Assembly: GCA_948144175.1 (NCBI GenBank)
Contig: CANXME010000532.1
Span: 3,285,001-3,349,000, forward strand
DNA from: Closterium sp. NIES-65
Taxonomy: Eukaryota > Streptophyta > Zygnematophyceae > Desmidiales > Closteriaceae
DNA: 64,000 bases
Direction: 5' to 3'
Shown here: positions 1-10,768 of the stretch, one piece after another
How positions within the stretch are numbered: the first letter of the stretch is position 1
How the letters are laid out: every line of letters begins with the position of its first letter
The notes under the pieces: generated by a model
What the model was told of the DNA's origin: nothing
Databases searched by the model: none
What the model saw: the letters and a program-made list of their open reading frames with translations, nothing else
Made by a program: the position numbers and the translations under genes

Positions 1-1
1 C

Positions 2-562
2 GCTGCTATGAGGGTGGCGAAGTACCTAGCGACGACATCAGGCGTGGAGCTGGTACTTGGAGGGAGACAGTCTGTCGTACTTACTAGTTATTGTGACTCT
101 TCTTACCTAGATGACGTCGAGACTCACAGGTCTACTCAGGGGTATTGTTTCAGCCTGGTCTCTGAAGTTGTTTCGTGTAGGTCCACATGTTCCTCCTCTG
201 TCTCAACCTCTACCACTAAGGCTGAGATCTACGCTGGAGCCATGGCTGCACAGGAGTTGTGTTGGTTGACCTTCTTGCTCACCGACCTTGGTGAGCGGCC
301 GAGCTCTGCACCGACCTTGTTTACTGACAACAAGGCGACGATTCTCCTCTGTCAAGAGCCTCAACTCGAGAGCAAGATGAAGTACATAAACGTCAGGTAC
401 TTTCTTCTACGAGAGTTGCAGAGGCGCGGACAGGCTCGCTTGGACTTTGTGGAGTTCGAGGCCAACACTGCAGACATCTTCACCAAGGCCCTTCAGCCTT
501 GTGACCACCATAGGTGTTGTGTGCAGTTAGGTCTCGTTGAAACAGGTTCTCATCTTGTGTAG
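2..562 (+). CDS. Copia element M: RNase H C-terminus (partial, enters from window edge)
   Basis: This is the C-terminal end of a Ty1/copia polyprotein, the RNase H domain that degrades the RNA strand of the RNA-DNA hybrid during reverse transcription. The frame is open from the window edge, so the start lies upstream. Visible blocks are the Asp-containing YCDSSYLDD stretch, TKAEIYAGAMAAQEL with the acidic E of the second motif, and FTDNKATILL with the third Asp. The end, ADIFTKALQPCDHHR..QLGLV, is the normal end of this copia subgroup and matches the ends of elements A, BIG, C and D here. It is followed by the conserved 3' untranslated block and a short LTR. The visible part has no internal stop. 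Whether the whole element is intact cannot be seen. Confidence 0.85.
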   Translation, partial: AAMRVAKYLATTSGVELVLGGRQSVVLTSYCDSSYLDDVETHRSTQGYCFSLVSEVVSCRSTCSSSVSTSTTKAEIYAGAMAAQELCWLTFLLTDLGERPSSAPTLFTDNKATILLCQEPQLESKMKYINVRYFLLRELQRRGQARLDFVEFEANTADIFTKALQPCDHHRCCVQLGLVETGSHLV

Positions 563-762
563 ACTTGTGTTCTCTGTTTGCTTTGTTTGTACACTTTGCA
601 TATACCTCTGTGAACTCTTGGACTGGCCTTGTGGCTCTTTTGCTTGTGCTTGGACTGTGTGGTGACATTGTGATCCAACCTGAGTTTTGTTTCGTTGTGA
701 CTGGTCTTATGACCGCACTGTTCTGTTTTTGCTTGACACCCCTCACTTAGGCTATGGGGGTG
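563..762 (+). other. 3' untranslated region of copia M with conserved block
   Basis: This non-coding stretch joins the polyprotein stop to the LTR. Positions 619-690 contain GACTGGCCTTGTGGCT and a later GTGATCCAACCTGAG block that recur in the same place in copia A, BIG, C and D. It ends in the purine-rich tract ATGGGGGTG at 754-762, the probable plus-strand primer. Confidence 0.6.
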
Positions 763-870
763 TGTCAAATGTTGTGGCCTTTAGTGGTGCGTGTCATATG
801 GGATACCGCAGTTAGGGTTAGGTTTATGTACCCCAACCCACAATAGTAGATCATCATTCGGTTTCTGACA
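763..870 (+). repeat. 3' LTR of copia M (about 108 bp)
   Basis: It starts TGTCAAATG directly after the polypurine tract and ends TTTCTGACA, giving TG...CA termini. It holds TTAGGGTTAGG near position 812, comparable with the telo-box-like motif in the other short LTRs. The partner LTR is outside the window, so the right boundary rests on similarity of ends only. Confidence 0.5.
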
Positions 871-889
871 TACATTTCCTTATTGAATG

Positions 890-1160
890 TGTTGCAGGCA
901 TTGCCATAGTTGCATTGCAGTGGATTTTGCGATTCTTACGGTTACCATGTTGGTGTGCGTAACCTCCGATGATGGTTACTGGACAGTTAACAGTCGCAAC
1001 CATTGACTTTCCGCGACTGTTGACCTTTGCGTAACAATTGTCCTCCGTGCGGTCTATACGAGCTAGCCTAGTATGGGTATAGGTGCGCTACTTCGTTATG
1101 AGGCGGTGCGATAAGTGAGAACCTTCGAGAATGATGTAATAATCGACGGTTATTCCAACA
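890..1160 (-). repeat. 3' LTR of antisense copia B (about 271 bp)
   Basis: Read on the minus strand it begins TGTTGGAAT after a purine-rich AAGGGGAG (1161-1168) and ends GCAACA, so the ends are 5-bp inverted repeats TGTTG/CAACA. This is the usual copia junction just beyond the RNase H domain. The partner LTR was not found. The 19 bases at 871-889 between this and the LTR of M hold nothing recognisable. Confidence 0.5.
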
Positions 1161-1168
1161 CTCCCCTT

Positions 1169-2830
1169 CATTCCTGAAGGTGAGCCACGTGGCATCTCTT
1201 CACGATCCTGCGGAGGTTGGCACAGTGCTGAAACTTCTGACCTGACAGCTTCTTCGTCCGGAATCTGTTGCGATGTCACCAGTCCGGCAATAGGTGGGTT
1301 TGAATTTGCCGTTGTCAATCTCGTCCTTGACGAAGGAGTAATAGAGTGCGATGAGCATTGTGCGATTCACGAAGCTGGGTTTGTTCACGATTTTTATCGC
1401 GCTCTGCTTGTTCCCATTCATCATCACTTTCGCTTCCTGCAAGAGCTCCATCAGGTACAGTCCTTTGCAAACAGCTGCACTTGCGGTGATGAATTTGGCT
1501 TCAGCTGATGAAAGAGCAATGAGCTCCTGCTTCTAGGAGTTCCATGACATGAGTTTAGTGGGCTCGAGTTGAAATACAAAGCCTGTGCAGGAGCATTTGT
1601 TTTTTGTGTCTCCCACATCGTCCACATCCGCATAGCTGAAGGGTAGCCGTTAGGTTAGCCGTGTAGGCGAGCCCGACGTCAGGGGTAGATATGAAGTATT
1701 GAAGTGCCCGGTATAGGTCCACCTTACTCTCCCCTTCAGGTCGGCGCAGGTACTGTGCAAGCTGGCTTGCGACATAGGAGAGATTCGGTCGGCACGTGAT
1801 TACGATGAACATGAGGCACCCTAGCTACTCCTAGCAGAGACGGTGGCCGTCGATGGAGAGAGGCGTAGTGTCCGTTTCGTGATTGGTAGGAGGAGTGCGG
1901 AAAGGGGTGGTGAGGTTGATTGGTGCGATCGCAAATTTCTTCATGAGAGTTTCAACGTATTTCACGGCCGAGAGATGGATGGAGGTGGTGGACCGTGTGA
2001 TGTTCAGTCTCAGACACTGAGTGATGTTGTGGTTAATTGCCACCTCGGGTTTCTCCTTGATTTCTTCGTCGAATCAGTCGAGGAGTTCCGTATCCTCGCC
2101 GGTGTAGAGCAGCATGCAGGCGAGTGGGAGAATGAAATATTCCGTGCAACTCCTTTTGGTAAATTCCTTGGTCGTTCAACAGCTGTGCAAAGCCGAGCTC
2201 AATGAGCTTCGTGTGTAGGTCCTGCTGCCACAGGCAGGGAGCTTGCTTAATGCCGTGGAGAGATTTTATTGAGGAGGCTGACGACAGACTTATTTTCTTC
2301 GAAGGCATGCGGCTGGTCGACGAAGATGATGACATCGATGCCTACATTGTTTGACGGCAGCAATGCAGACGATAATGCGCAATGAGGTATGTCGTCCGAC
2401 TAGTGCAAAGGTTTGATTGTAGTCAACGAATTGTGTTTTTTCTCGAAGCCGCGGACCACCCATCGCGGCTTGTATTTGTCGATTGACCCGTCTGCGAACG
2501 TTTTGATCCGGAAGACCCATTTGCTGCAAAATATTTTTCTTCCTTTTGCATATGAGCAAGGGACAAGCTTCCAGATGCCGCGGCGCCTAAGTGCTGCTAC
2601 TTCGGCGGCCATGGTTGCTCTCCATTTCTCACTGACGCGACCTTGCAGGGCTTGGCGCACGGTGGTGGGCTCCTTGGGAGAGAGTTGGCAAACTGCGACG
2701 GCGAGCCCAAGGACGCAAAGTCTAGTTTCGTTGGTGGTGGTGTACGTGAGACGATCTAGGTCGTGCATGCCGGTAACTTTGACAACGTCGTCTTTGTCAT
2801 TGCCATTGCGGATGGTGCCTTGCAAGGGAT
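1169..2830 (-). pseudogene. Copia B RT-RNase H remnant
   Basis: Minus-strand pieces line up in copia order. At about 2830-2400 is the RT N-terminus with EKWRATMAAEVAALRRRGIW followed by a CSKWVFRIK block. At about 2335-1831 are middle RT pieces containing HGIKQAPCLWQQDL. At about 1812-1600 is the end of RT with RPNLSYVASQLAQYL and ALQYFISTPDVGL. At about 1450-1200 is the RNase H end with FVKDEIDNGKFKP. No intact Y-x-D-D active site is recognisable and the frame changes several times. It is a dead copy. Confidence 0.7.
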
Positions 2831-2949
2831 TCGGAGGTGGAAACTTAGCATCCGGAGATCAGCACGTATGCTCTTGTTATTGTGAGCTTCTCAAGATGTA
2901 TCGTCAGGTTCAAATTGTGAAACATGTATGAAGTTTGAGGTTTGGAGGA

Positions 2950-4149
2950 GGCTTATAAAGGGGATGTTCGGATAGTGTTAGTAAGCCAAAATATCCGCTG
3001 CATCTTCGGCCACATCAGCTTCACCTTGTGCCATGGCGAAGCTGTGGTGTCCTTGAAAATGGTTTCTGGCACCTTGTCAGCTTCGTGATGTTCCTTGTAC
3101 AGTGGCAAAGTCAGCTTCTTGTAGAAGATGTTGTTACGTGATTTCGTCACTTCGTGTATCGCGTAGTCCAGCACGATCCAAGCCTTGAACTCCTTCGATA
3201 TTCCGAGGGGAATGCCCCAACGTGCCCGGTCAGTAAATTCTGGTTCGTGCCGTATGGGTCCTGTACCGTACTATGCAGACGAACACGGGGAGCAGGCGCA
3301 TGTCAGCCTTCCTGCCAGTCCAAGCCTTGTAAGGTGAGGTGCTGTCGTTTAGCTTCGGTATGAAAGCAAGTTGTGCAGCCGGACAGCATGGTTCATCGCA
3401 AATGGCCAGAACCGGGTTGAGACTGCGGACTGCTTCATGAGGGCTCTCATCCTTTGAAGTGATACTCTTATTTTTCATTAATTCTCAATCCCTTTCTTGG
3501 CAAAGCGCTCCTTTAAGTCGTTGGAGAAGTACTCAAAGCTCCATCTGTCTGGAAGCTCTTTCGTTTCAGCCCTGACTGGTGCTTGGCTTGCTTCATCAAG
3601 AACACGAATCATTCGAAGGCGCGCGAGCGGCAGCCGATATTGACAGCCTAGACATAGCACGTGCTAGCGTCAATGAATGTCATGGTGTTTTATTTGCTGT
3701 CGAGCCCGCCTTGGCTTAGAATCATGAAGTCACTATAGTCTTTTCCGAGCAGTTCGTATCATTCGTAGCTCGGAGGTAAGTCTGGCAAGGTCTTGTGAGC
3801 GAGTGATGCGGTTGGGCAGATTATGTACGGTGGGTCATCATATATTATTTTGAGTGTGTCACCATTGAGCAGAAGCAATCCGCTTGTCCAAAGACATTTA
3901 CGACAATTAAATATTTGAGTGTTGCATGTGAAGGGTGTCCGAGCCGCTGATGCCAGATGTCAAGAGTGGCACGAAATCCGACGGTGCGCTTATAATAACG
4001 ATTTCTCTGTTCTTCTTCTTCATGTGGTGTTTCAAGTCCTTTGTCGGCGGTTGCTCGCACGTCTGCTGCAAAGACTTGGGAGGAGGCTTGGTGAAGATCA
4101 GCTCCGGAGATGTGGATGGCGCCGTTTGTGTCAGCGACATGAATGGATT
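2950..4149 (-). pseudogene. Copia B integrase and GAG-pre-integrase remnant
   Basis: The minus strand at about 4060-3860 encodes DIWHQRLGHPSHATLKYLI, the typical GAG-pre-integrase zinc-binding start (W-H-x-R-L-G-H). At about 3660-3480 a stretch ending FSNDLKERFAKKGIEN is the region after the second integrase Asp (compare NEFKEFCAKNGIEH-type sequences). At about 3340-3260 YKAWTGRKADMRLLPVF corresponds to the P-Y-E-x-W-x-G-x-K-P block at the end of the integrase core. Stops and frame changes separate these pieces. The 2830-2950 interval has only low-grade linker sequence. Confidence 0.6.
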
Positions 4150-4519
4150 TGTGAGGATCTAGGATAGAGCACAAAAAAGTGGGTTGTAGAATGATTTATT
4201 CACATGGGTACAACACGAGGCTATATATAGTCTTGACATAAGGCATGTAACCCAGGTGTTACGCGGATGTTTTGAGGGTCACCAAGTGTCCCGAACAGAA
4301 CCTTCTCGAACACGGTAGAAAGAAATTCGATGGCAACCAAAAAGGCTTGAGTTCGGTACACGTAACCTGGTTCGGTGCTGTAACTATATTAGAATATAAG
4401 AATGCACCTAATCTAGGAAATCAAGCATATCTACGCATGATAAAAAAACCTAAGCTAGTAATAGCATAATAAAGTCCAGGCAAGCTAGCAAAGCCAGCAT
4501 ACGCCGTCGTACTCTCACA
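4150..4519 (-). repeat. LTR of gypsy H (370 bp)
   Basis: The plus strand runs TGTGAGGATCT to ACTCTCACA, so the minus-strand LTR begins TGTGAGAGT and ends in CTCACA. It is a diverged third copy of the two gypsy K LTRs at 21450-21812 and 33929-34297, with the same CTATATATAG TATA-like core (4221-4230). The adjoining minus-strand G-run at about 4520-4535 is the polypurine tract, so this is the 3' LTR of a minus-strand element. Confidence 0.85.
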
Positions 4520-4676
4520 CGTTTCCCCCCCAAAGCTGGGTGGCGTGAGATACACCTTGCTTGATAAGATAGTCCTTGAGCGCACGGCGTGCGTTGCCCA
4601 TATTAGCTTCTGCAACCCAACTATCCTCTGTGGGGTCATATCTCTTCCAGCGCATTAGGACCTTGAGGGTCTTGCC
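4520..4676 (-). pseudogene. Gypsy H chromodomain fragment (left half of a split element)
   Basis: The minus strand encodes VLMRWKRYDPTEDSWVAEANM, the core of a chromodomain (R-W-K-x-Y-x-P-x-x-x-S-W), followed by ALKDYLI. It is nearly the same as the C-terminus of the gypsy K integrase. Chromodomains at the integrase C-terminus define chromoviruses and bind modified histone tails to steer insertion. The frame is cut at 4676 by copia G and resumes at 17535; the TTGCC target duplication is at 4672-4676 and 17530-17534. Confidence 0.8.
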
Positions 4677-5435
4677 TGTTGGATGCACGTCATTCTGAGT
4701 GCATGTCATCCTAACGTCCTGCCAAGTGCTCGTGCTATTTGTGCTTGCATGATTTGCATGAGCGTATGACATTGTGCGTGGTTGTTGGATATTATCATCT
4801 CTGTGTTTTTCTCCAAGTCCATGCAGGAGAAATCAAGAGCTTTCCAACGACACCAAGATCGCCTTATTCCGACCAAGATCGCCTAAGTTACAAGATTTCC
4901 AAGATTTGGATTACTTATTACCTTTTGGGGTTATATCTAATTTAGGTGATTACTTGGGACATGACTATAAAGGGATCTTTGGTTGGGTGGTTAGGAAGGC
5001 AACTTTGACTTTTGGATTGGGGTGGCTAGAAGTTTCTAGCATGGGTTGCAAATGTTGCAACACCTAGGCAAAATCCAACTAGATTGGATTTTGCATGTGA
5101 CACCTCAAGGACCTCATGATGAGGGTTGCATCCTTGCTGCTAGGAAGGTTCCTACCATCCTTCCCTAGCTCTTGGAGAACCCCTTCTCTCTCATGGTTCT
5201 CTTGGAGTCCCCAACTCCAACTTTCTATGCCTTAATGCTTGTACTTTGTCCACCATACTAGTCATGCCGCTGCTAGACGTTTTTACTTGGTTTTCACTCT
5301 CTAGACCCTCTTTATGGCTGATTCAACTTGGAGATGGTAGCTAATTCTAAGGCAAACAATCCTAGCGAGCGGATTTGCGTTTAGTTGAGTAATGAGTTCG
5401 TCGTAAGCTCTCAAAGTGACGGATCCTGAACAACA
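4677..5435 (+). repeat. 5' LTR of copia G
   Basis: Starts TGTTGGATGCACG directly after target duplication TTGCC and ends GATCCTGAACAACA. The copy at 16759-17529 is the same sequence with substitutions and small indels, one being an extra stretch near 16902-16914. Confidence 0.9.
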
Positions 5436-5437
5436 AG

Positions 5438-5453
5438 TGGTATCAGAGCGGGT
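5438..5453 (+). promoter_or_regulatory. Primer-binding site of copia G (initiator Met tRNA)
   Basis: TGGTATCAGAGCGGGT begins two bases after the 5' LTR. This complements the 3' end of plant-type initiator methionine tRNA, the standard minus-strand primer of Ty1/copia elements. The leader 5454-5671 shows no minisatellite, unlike the short-LTR copia group. Confidence 0.9.
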
Positions 5454-5671
5454 AGTCGACTTTGAGACGACGAATCGTCGCAAATTCTCAACCAATGTTG
5501 TCTAGTGAGACCATTTTCTAGTAGCTCTGCTTGCGAACGTTCGAGTGGTGGTCAAACCGCGTTCTAGTTCGAAGTGTCCAGTCCGCGACAGCGATTTTCG
5601 TAGAATCGAAATTTCTGGCAGAATTCTCTCCAAACGATTTCTCAAGTTTCCACCGTTCATAAGGCCTCAAT

Positions 5672-6985
5672 ATGGTTGGTACGAACTCCGGAGGTACTAG
5701 TGGCAAGATGGATAGAAGTAGAGAGGCTGGAGAGCAGGGGGGAGTTGCTGGTGGAGGAGTGGGGACTCACCAACCAGCCAACCCTACGCTACCTACTTCT
5801 TTCACACCATCTCCTACTACCGTGGATCCTGTGAAAGCTTTCTCTATTGAGAAATTCATGGGGGAGGACTACGAGCACTGGAGTTTCCGCATGAGGCTGA
5901 TGTATACCCAATACAAGCTATTGGATTTGGTGGAGGGGAAGGAGAAGATGCCGGAGGCCGCGGAGCTGAAAGGAGCGTGGATGAAGCGATGGTTCGACGC
6001 GTACATGCTCATGGTGCAAGCGGTGGGCGGACGACAACTCGACCACATCAAGGACCTCTTGGGTGATCCAGAGTGTGGCCCCAAGGCTTGGAGGAAGCTT
6101 CTGGATGTGCACTCACTGACACATGCTACCGGCATCGTGCTACTCGCGCGGCGGCTGCGCGACATCAAGTTCGTTGATGGAGAGCCGATGCAGCCGGTGT
6201 TGGATGAGATGCGGGACATCTTCACGAAGCTACAAGGCGGCGGTGTGGTGTACCCAGAGCTTGTGCAATGCGTAAAGATCGTGATACGGCTGCCGGAGTC
6301 GTGGCCTGCCCTTGCGATCAACCTCAACTCTCAACAGCCCAAGTGGAGCATGGATTACATTCGCGCACACATCCTAGAGGAGGACCTGCGGCGGCGGAGT
6401 GTGGAGCGCTCGGAGGAGGGGGCTGGCTATGGAGTTGGAGGTGGAAAGAGTGGCTTCAAGAAGAAGTGGAAGGGCAAGAACAAGGATAACCCTAAGGAGG
6501 ATGGCGGCGGGGGTCAAGGGGAGGTGTGCTTCTACTGCAAGAAGCGCGGACATCGTTGGCGGAAGTGCTACCAATGACCCAAGGATTGGACCCCGCCTTC
6601 ATCAAGCAACCAGCGTGGTGGCACGAGGAGTGGGGGAGTCATGGGAGCTAGTGGAGAGGAGAAGGATGAGGAGAAAGGCGGCAAATCTGAGGAGCGGAAG
6701 GCCGGGTTCTTCTTCTTCGTGAACGAAGGTGCAACCGACCACGCTATGGCTGCCAAGGTTCTCCTATACCCCCCCACCCATTGGGTGATTGACTCCGGGA
6801 GCTCTTGGCACATGACTCCTCGTGCGGACCTACTTGATGAGATTCAGCCCGCACCCATCTCTACAGTCACATCCGCGACGGGCGCCAAGGCCAAGGTCAT
6901 GGGCATGGGATGCGCCAAGTTCATGGGAGCGGATGGAGAGCTCGTGGGGCTGAAGAACGTGCTGTGGGTGCCGGACTTGTGCGCG
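5672..6985 (+). pseudogene. Copia G Gag and protease (left part of split polyprotein)
   Basis: The start ATG at 5672 opens a Gag with a UBN2-type capsid region (FMGEDYEHWSFRMRL early, ILEEDLRRR late). A basic Gly-rich stretch follows, then the zinc knuckle CFYCKKRGHRWRKC (C-X2-C-X4-H-X4-C) that binds the RNA. A TGA at 6575-6577 interrupts the frame where a sense codon, probably CGA, is expected. The same frame continues into the aspartic protease with VIDSGSSWHMTPRADLLDE. Coding is cut at 6985 by copia I and resumes in register at 13461. The homologous region in copia I is closely similar, so G and I are related families. Confidence 0.85.
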
Positions 6986-7861
6986 TGTTATGTGATGCTA
7001 TCATTTGCATTCACGTCTGTCTGCCTCCCATCATGTGTTCGTGCGTTGCATGTGTGAAATGAGCGTGCGCAAGAATTTGTGTTTTTCTGTGGTTTGGATT
7101 TTCTGAGTGTGTGTGAATGTTATTTGGCTTGAGCAGATATCTGAAGTGACTCCACTGCTCAAGATCTTTCCGACGAGCCAAGAATCGTCGCGATCGGAGC
7201 AATATCAAGAAAGTTACGAACGTTGGAGTTCGTATGCTTTCTGTACTTCGGTTGTGGCGACTATGGGAAGTTGTGGGGTTGACTCAATATGGGGTACAGA
7301 CTTTTGGGGGTTGGGAATTCGAACCCATCACTGTAGAATGCTGCCATGTGGTTGGGTGAAGCCAAACCAGGTTGGCAAGTGTGGCCAAGTGGGTTGAGGT
7401 GGATGGCATGAGTTGGGAAAGTGACAAATGTGAAAGTGGGGTTGCCTATGGGGAAGGGAATTGTGTGGCATGGGGTTTCCTTGGTTGGGGAATCTCTTGG
7501 GACCTTCCCTCTCGTCCTCCTCTTCCCTCCTACCTGGTTTAGTGCTACCCTAACTCTCTTGTGTGTAACTTTGTGGAACTTGTGAGAACCATTGTGATTG
7601 AGTTAAGCATGTGGCAGCATACCCCCTAGTGCGCCAAAATTGATAACTCGAGAAATACTCCACCTTATCACACGATTCAACTTGGGAATTGTAGCCATGG
7701 ATTAGAGCTACAACATATCTGAGATTCGTGAAGTTTTGACGGTGACTTTTTTGTCGACGGCGTTTCTTGTGAACTCGACGATTCTGTCCAGAATTTCAAG
7801 CCAACGATTTTGAGAAATTTAGGCTCCTAATCTTCATTGACTCCGTCCTTAGTCTCTAACA
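6986..7861 (+). repeat. 5' LTR of copia I (876 bp)
   Basis: Starts TGTTATGTGATGC after GCGCG and ends AGTCTCTAACA. It is matched over its full length by 12580-13455, with one substitution noticed at LTR position 761. Confidence 0.93.
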
Positions 7862-7863
7862 AG

Positions 7864-7879
7864 TGGTATCAGAGCTGAT
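7864..7879 (+). promoter_or_regulatory. Primer-binding site of copia I (initiator Met tRNA)
   Basis: TGGTATCAGAGCTGAT lies two bases after the 5' LTR; the first 12 bases match the initiator-Met tRNA 3' end. The leader to the gag ATG (7880-8097) has no other recognisable feature. Confidence 0.88.
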
Positions 7880-8097
7880 TAAGGACCTTGTGGGGAGTCT
7901 ACTGAAGTGTGAAGACCCTCCTAGACCCAACATGGCCTGTGGGCGTGCCTAAGTGGAGTTCTGGAGGTTGGATGTGACTTCCGCTAAGGGGAAACTCTGC
8001 CGAAATTTCGTTGGCGCCGTCACTTGTGAAAATATTGTGGATCTACATTGTGACCAGCAAAAGGGGGAGCTGAAACCTCTGATTGGGAGCAGAGGAG

Positions 8098-10734
8098 ATG
8101 AGTGGAGAAGCAGCTGAGAAGAAGAGTGAACCGCCACCGTCCAAGATCGAGGCTTTGGACGGCTCCAACTACGAGGAATGGAGCGGGCGGATGCGGAGCG
8201 CTTTCAAGCGCTACAAGCTGCTGAAACTTGCGATGGGAGAAGAGAAGATGCCGGAGGAAGGTGATGCCCGCGACAAATGGATTGAGAAGAGCGCGGTGCT
8301 GTAGGACCTAATCCTTCAATCGGTCAACAATGATATGTTCCAGCATATCAAGGACCTAGTGGAGCTGGACGACTCCGGGCCTAAGGCGTGGAAGCTGCTA
8401 CGCGATGTGGTACAACCCAACACGCTGCCGATGGTGATCGTAATGGAGAAGGAGCTGGCTGCTCTCTCCATGAAGGCGGGAGACGATGTGAAACCGGTCC
8501 TTGACAAGATCAAGGACACCTATGCGAGGATGGCAGCGGCGGGCAGCAAGGTGTCGGAGATGCAGCAGTGCACCAAGATCATCTCGGTGCTCGACAACTC
8601 GTGGGACAACCTCATCCCCACCCTCAACGTTCAGCAGGACAAGTGGACGCCTGAGTGGCTACGGCAGCAGATCCTGCAGGAGGACTTCCGCAGGCGCCAC
8701 ATGGGAGGTGGTGCTGCCAACAAAACTGCTGAGGGGTATGGAGCTGCAGGAGGCAGCAGAGGAAGAGGGGGAGGGAGAGGCCGAGGCCGTGGGAGAGGCT
8801 TTGGCAGAGGAAGAGGCCGAGGTGACTACAACGAGGGGCATGGGAGCTCTGGTGGCAAGGGGAGTACCCGAATGGAGGGTGCGTGCTGGTACTGCAAGAA
8901 GGCTGGACACCCATGGTTCAAGTGTTTCAGCCGGCCTGAAGGATGGGCGCCTCCAGGCATGAAGCCGCCAAGTGGTGAACGTGCACGAGGTGGTGCTGTG
9001 CAAGGTTCAGGTGCACAAGGTGATGGTGCACAAGGTAAAGCCGACCCTGGTATGTTCCTCATGGTTGAGGACGTGCAAGGGAGTGGGGGTGATGTGGGTT
9101 CAGTTGGGAAGGTTGTGATGCACCCCCTCACTCACAAGGTGATCGATTCAGGTTGCACGAGTCACATGACTCCACGAGCAGATTTGCTTGATGAGGTGAA
9201 GCCCCCTGGGAAGATAAAGTTTGTGGCTGCCGCTTCAGGTGCCTTGCTCCCTGTGATTGGTGTTGGGAATGCCAAGGTTATGGGAGCTAATGGGGGGCTT
9301 GTGGGGCTGGGAAATGTGCTGTTGGCTGAAGGTTTATCCGCTAACCTCCTCTCTGTGCGCCGGCTGCAGAAAAGCAAGGCCAAAGTTACGTTCGGCCCAA
9401 CCAGCTGCCGTGCAAAGCTTGGGAAGTTGCTGCTGTGGGATTTGGAGGAGAAAAGCAGCTGCATCAAGGACCTGTGGCAGCTGCCCATCATCCCTTGGAA
9501 TGGGAAACCTCCAGCAACGGCAAAGGCAGCGGCAGCGGCTAAAGCAACTGCGGGAGGAGAGGAGACTGCACCAACTGCTGGGGCCCTGGATGCAGTCAAG
9601 AAGGTGCAGCAGCCACAGCAATCACATGGTGAGGTGCTTGCTGGTGTGGATGCAACGGCTGCATGGGCAAAGGCTTCTTCTGGGAGTGGTGAGACCGATT
9701 GGGAGACGTGGCACGAGAGGTTGTGCCACATCAACATTCCGATGCTGCAGAAATTGGTGAAGGATGGAAACCTGAAGGGATTGGAGGTGAAGGGGGCAGC
9801 AAGGGAGATTGGGAGCTGCCCTACATGCCTTGAGACCAAGTTCACGAAGTTTCCCTTCAGCAGCAGCACGGGACCAGCGAAGGCTCCACTTGCACTTGTG
9901 CACATGGACGTGGTGGGCCCCACGAGGGCCCCTTCTCTCTCGGGCAGCCGCTATTTCCTGACCATTGTGGATGACCACACACGTGCGGTGTGGGTCTACC
10001 CTCTCAAGACTAAGGGGGAGGTGGCAGCGGCTGTTCTCAAGGAGTGGATGCCGAGAGCACAAAGGGAGAGCGGACACAAAGTGAAGGTGATCCGCACCGA
10101 CAATGGGGGAGAGTTCATTGGCGCTGTTTTTGAGGCGGTGCTGAAGAAGAAGGGGATCCAGCATCAGCTCACGGTGCCCTACAACCCACAGCAGAACGGC
10201 GTGGCTGAGCGGTTCAACCGGACCCTGCAGGAAGGTGCTCGCACTCTCCTTGGGCGTGCAGGGCTGCCGGATCCGTTTTGGGTGACTGCACTACGGCAGG
10301 TCGTTGTGGTGAAGAACAGGGTGCTTGCAACTGTGGGGGACAAGCAGTGGGTGCCTTACACCAAGTGGTATGGGAGTGCACCAGCAGTCAACATGCTGAG
10401 AGCCTACGGCTGCATGGTGGTGTTTCATGTGTCGAAGGAGAAGAGGGGAAAGTTGGAAGCTTCTGGAAGATGGGGTGTGCACTTGGGACTTGCGAAGGAC
10501 CACAAGGGCTGGCTCATATGGGACTTGACCAGCCAGCAGCTGACTGTGTCAAGGGACGTGAAGTTCGTGGAGTCCTTGTACTACAAGGAGTGGAAGCAGC
10601 AGCAGCAGAAGCTTCCTACGACACCGCTGATCGTTGAGGCCGATGAGATGCAGCGGCCTTCGAGGCAAGTGGAGGTTGCCATCTCAGAGGAGGAGATCTC
10701 TGGGGTGACTGAGGATGGGGGAGAACCTGAGGTG

Positions 10735-10768
<34 letters not shown>

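Larger units (their letters stand above)
890..4149 (-). mobile_element. Copia element B, decayed and 5'-truncated
   Basis: This is a minus-strand Ty1/copia remnant with 3' LTR, RNase H, RT, integrase and GAG-pre-integrase pieces in the expected order. Its 5' part (gag, protease, primer-binding site, 5' LTR) is missing: it stops at 4149, where the LTR of gypsy H begins. Coding is split over all three frames, so it is old. Its RNase H end (block around IALYYSFVKDEIDNG) resembles the end of fragment F at about 40.9 kb, so B and F are probably one family in opposite orientation. Confidence 0.7.

Noticed and set aside
5438-5453. Possible tRNA fragments
   Set aside because: These matches to initiator-Met tRNA are primer-binding sites next to LTRs; no full tRNA fold is present.
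7107-7397. 96-codon open frame, also seen identically at 12701-12991
   Set aside because: It is inside the LTR of copia I and is duplicated only because the LTR is; no coding evidence.
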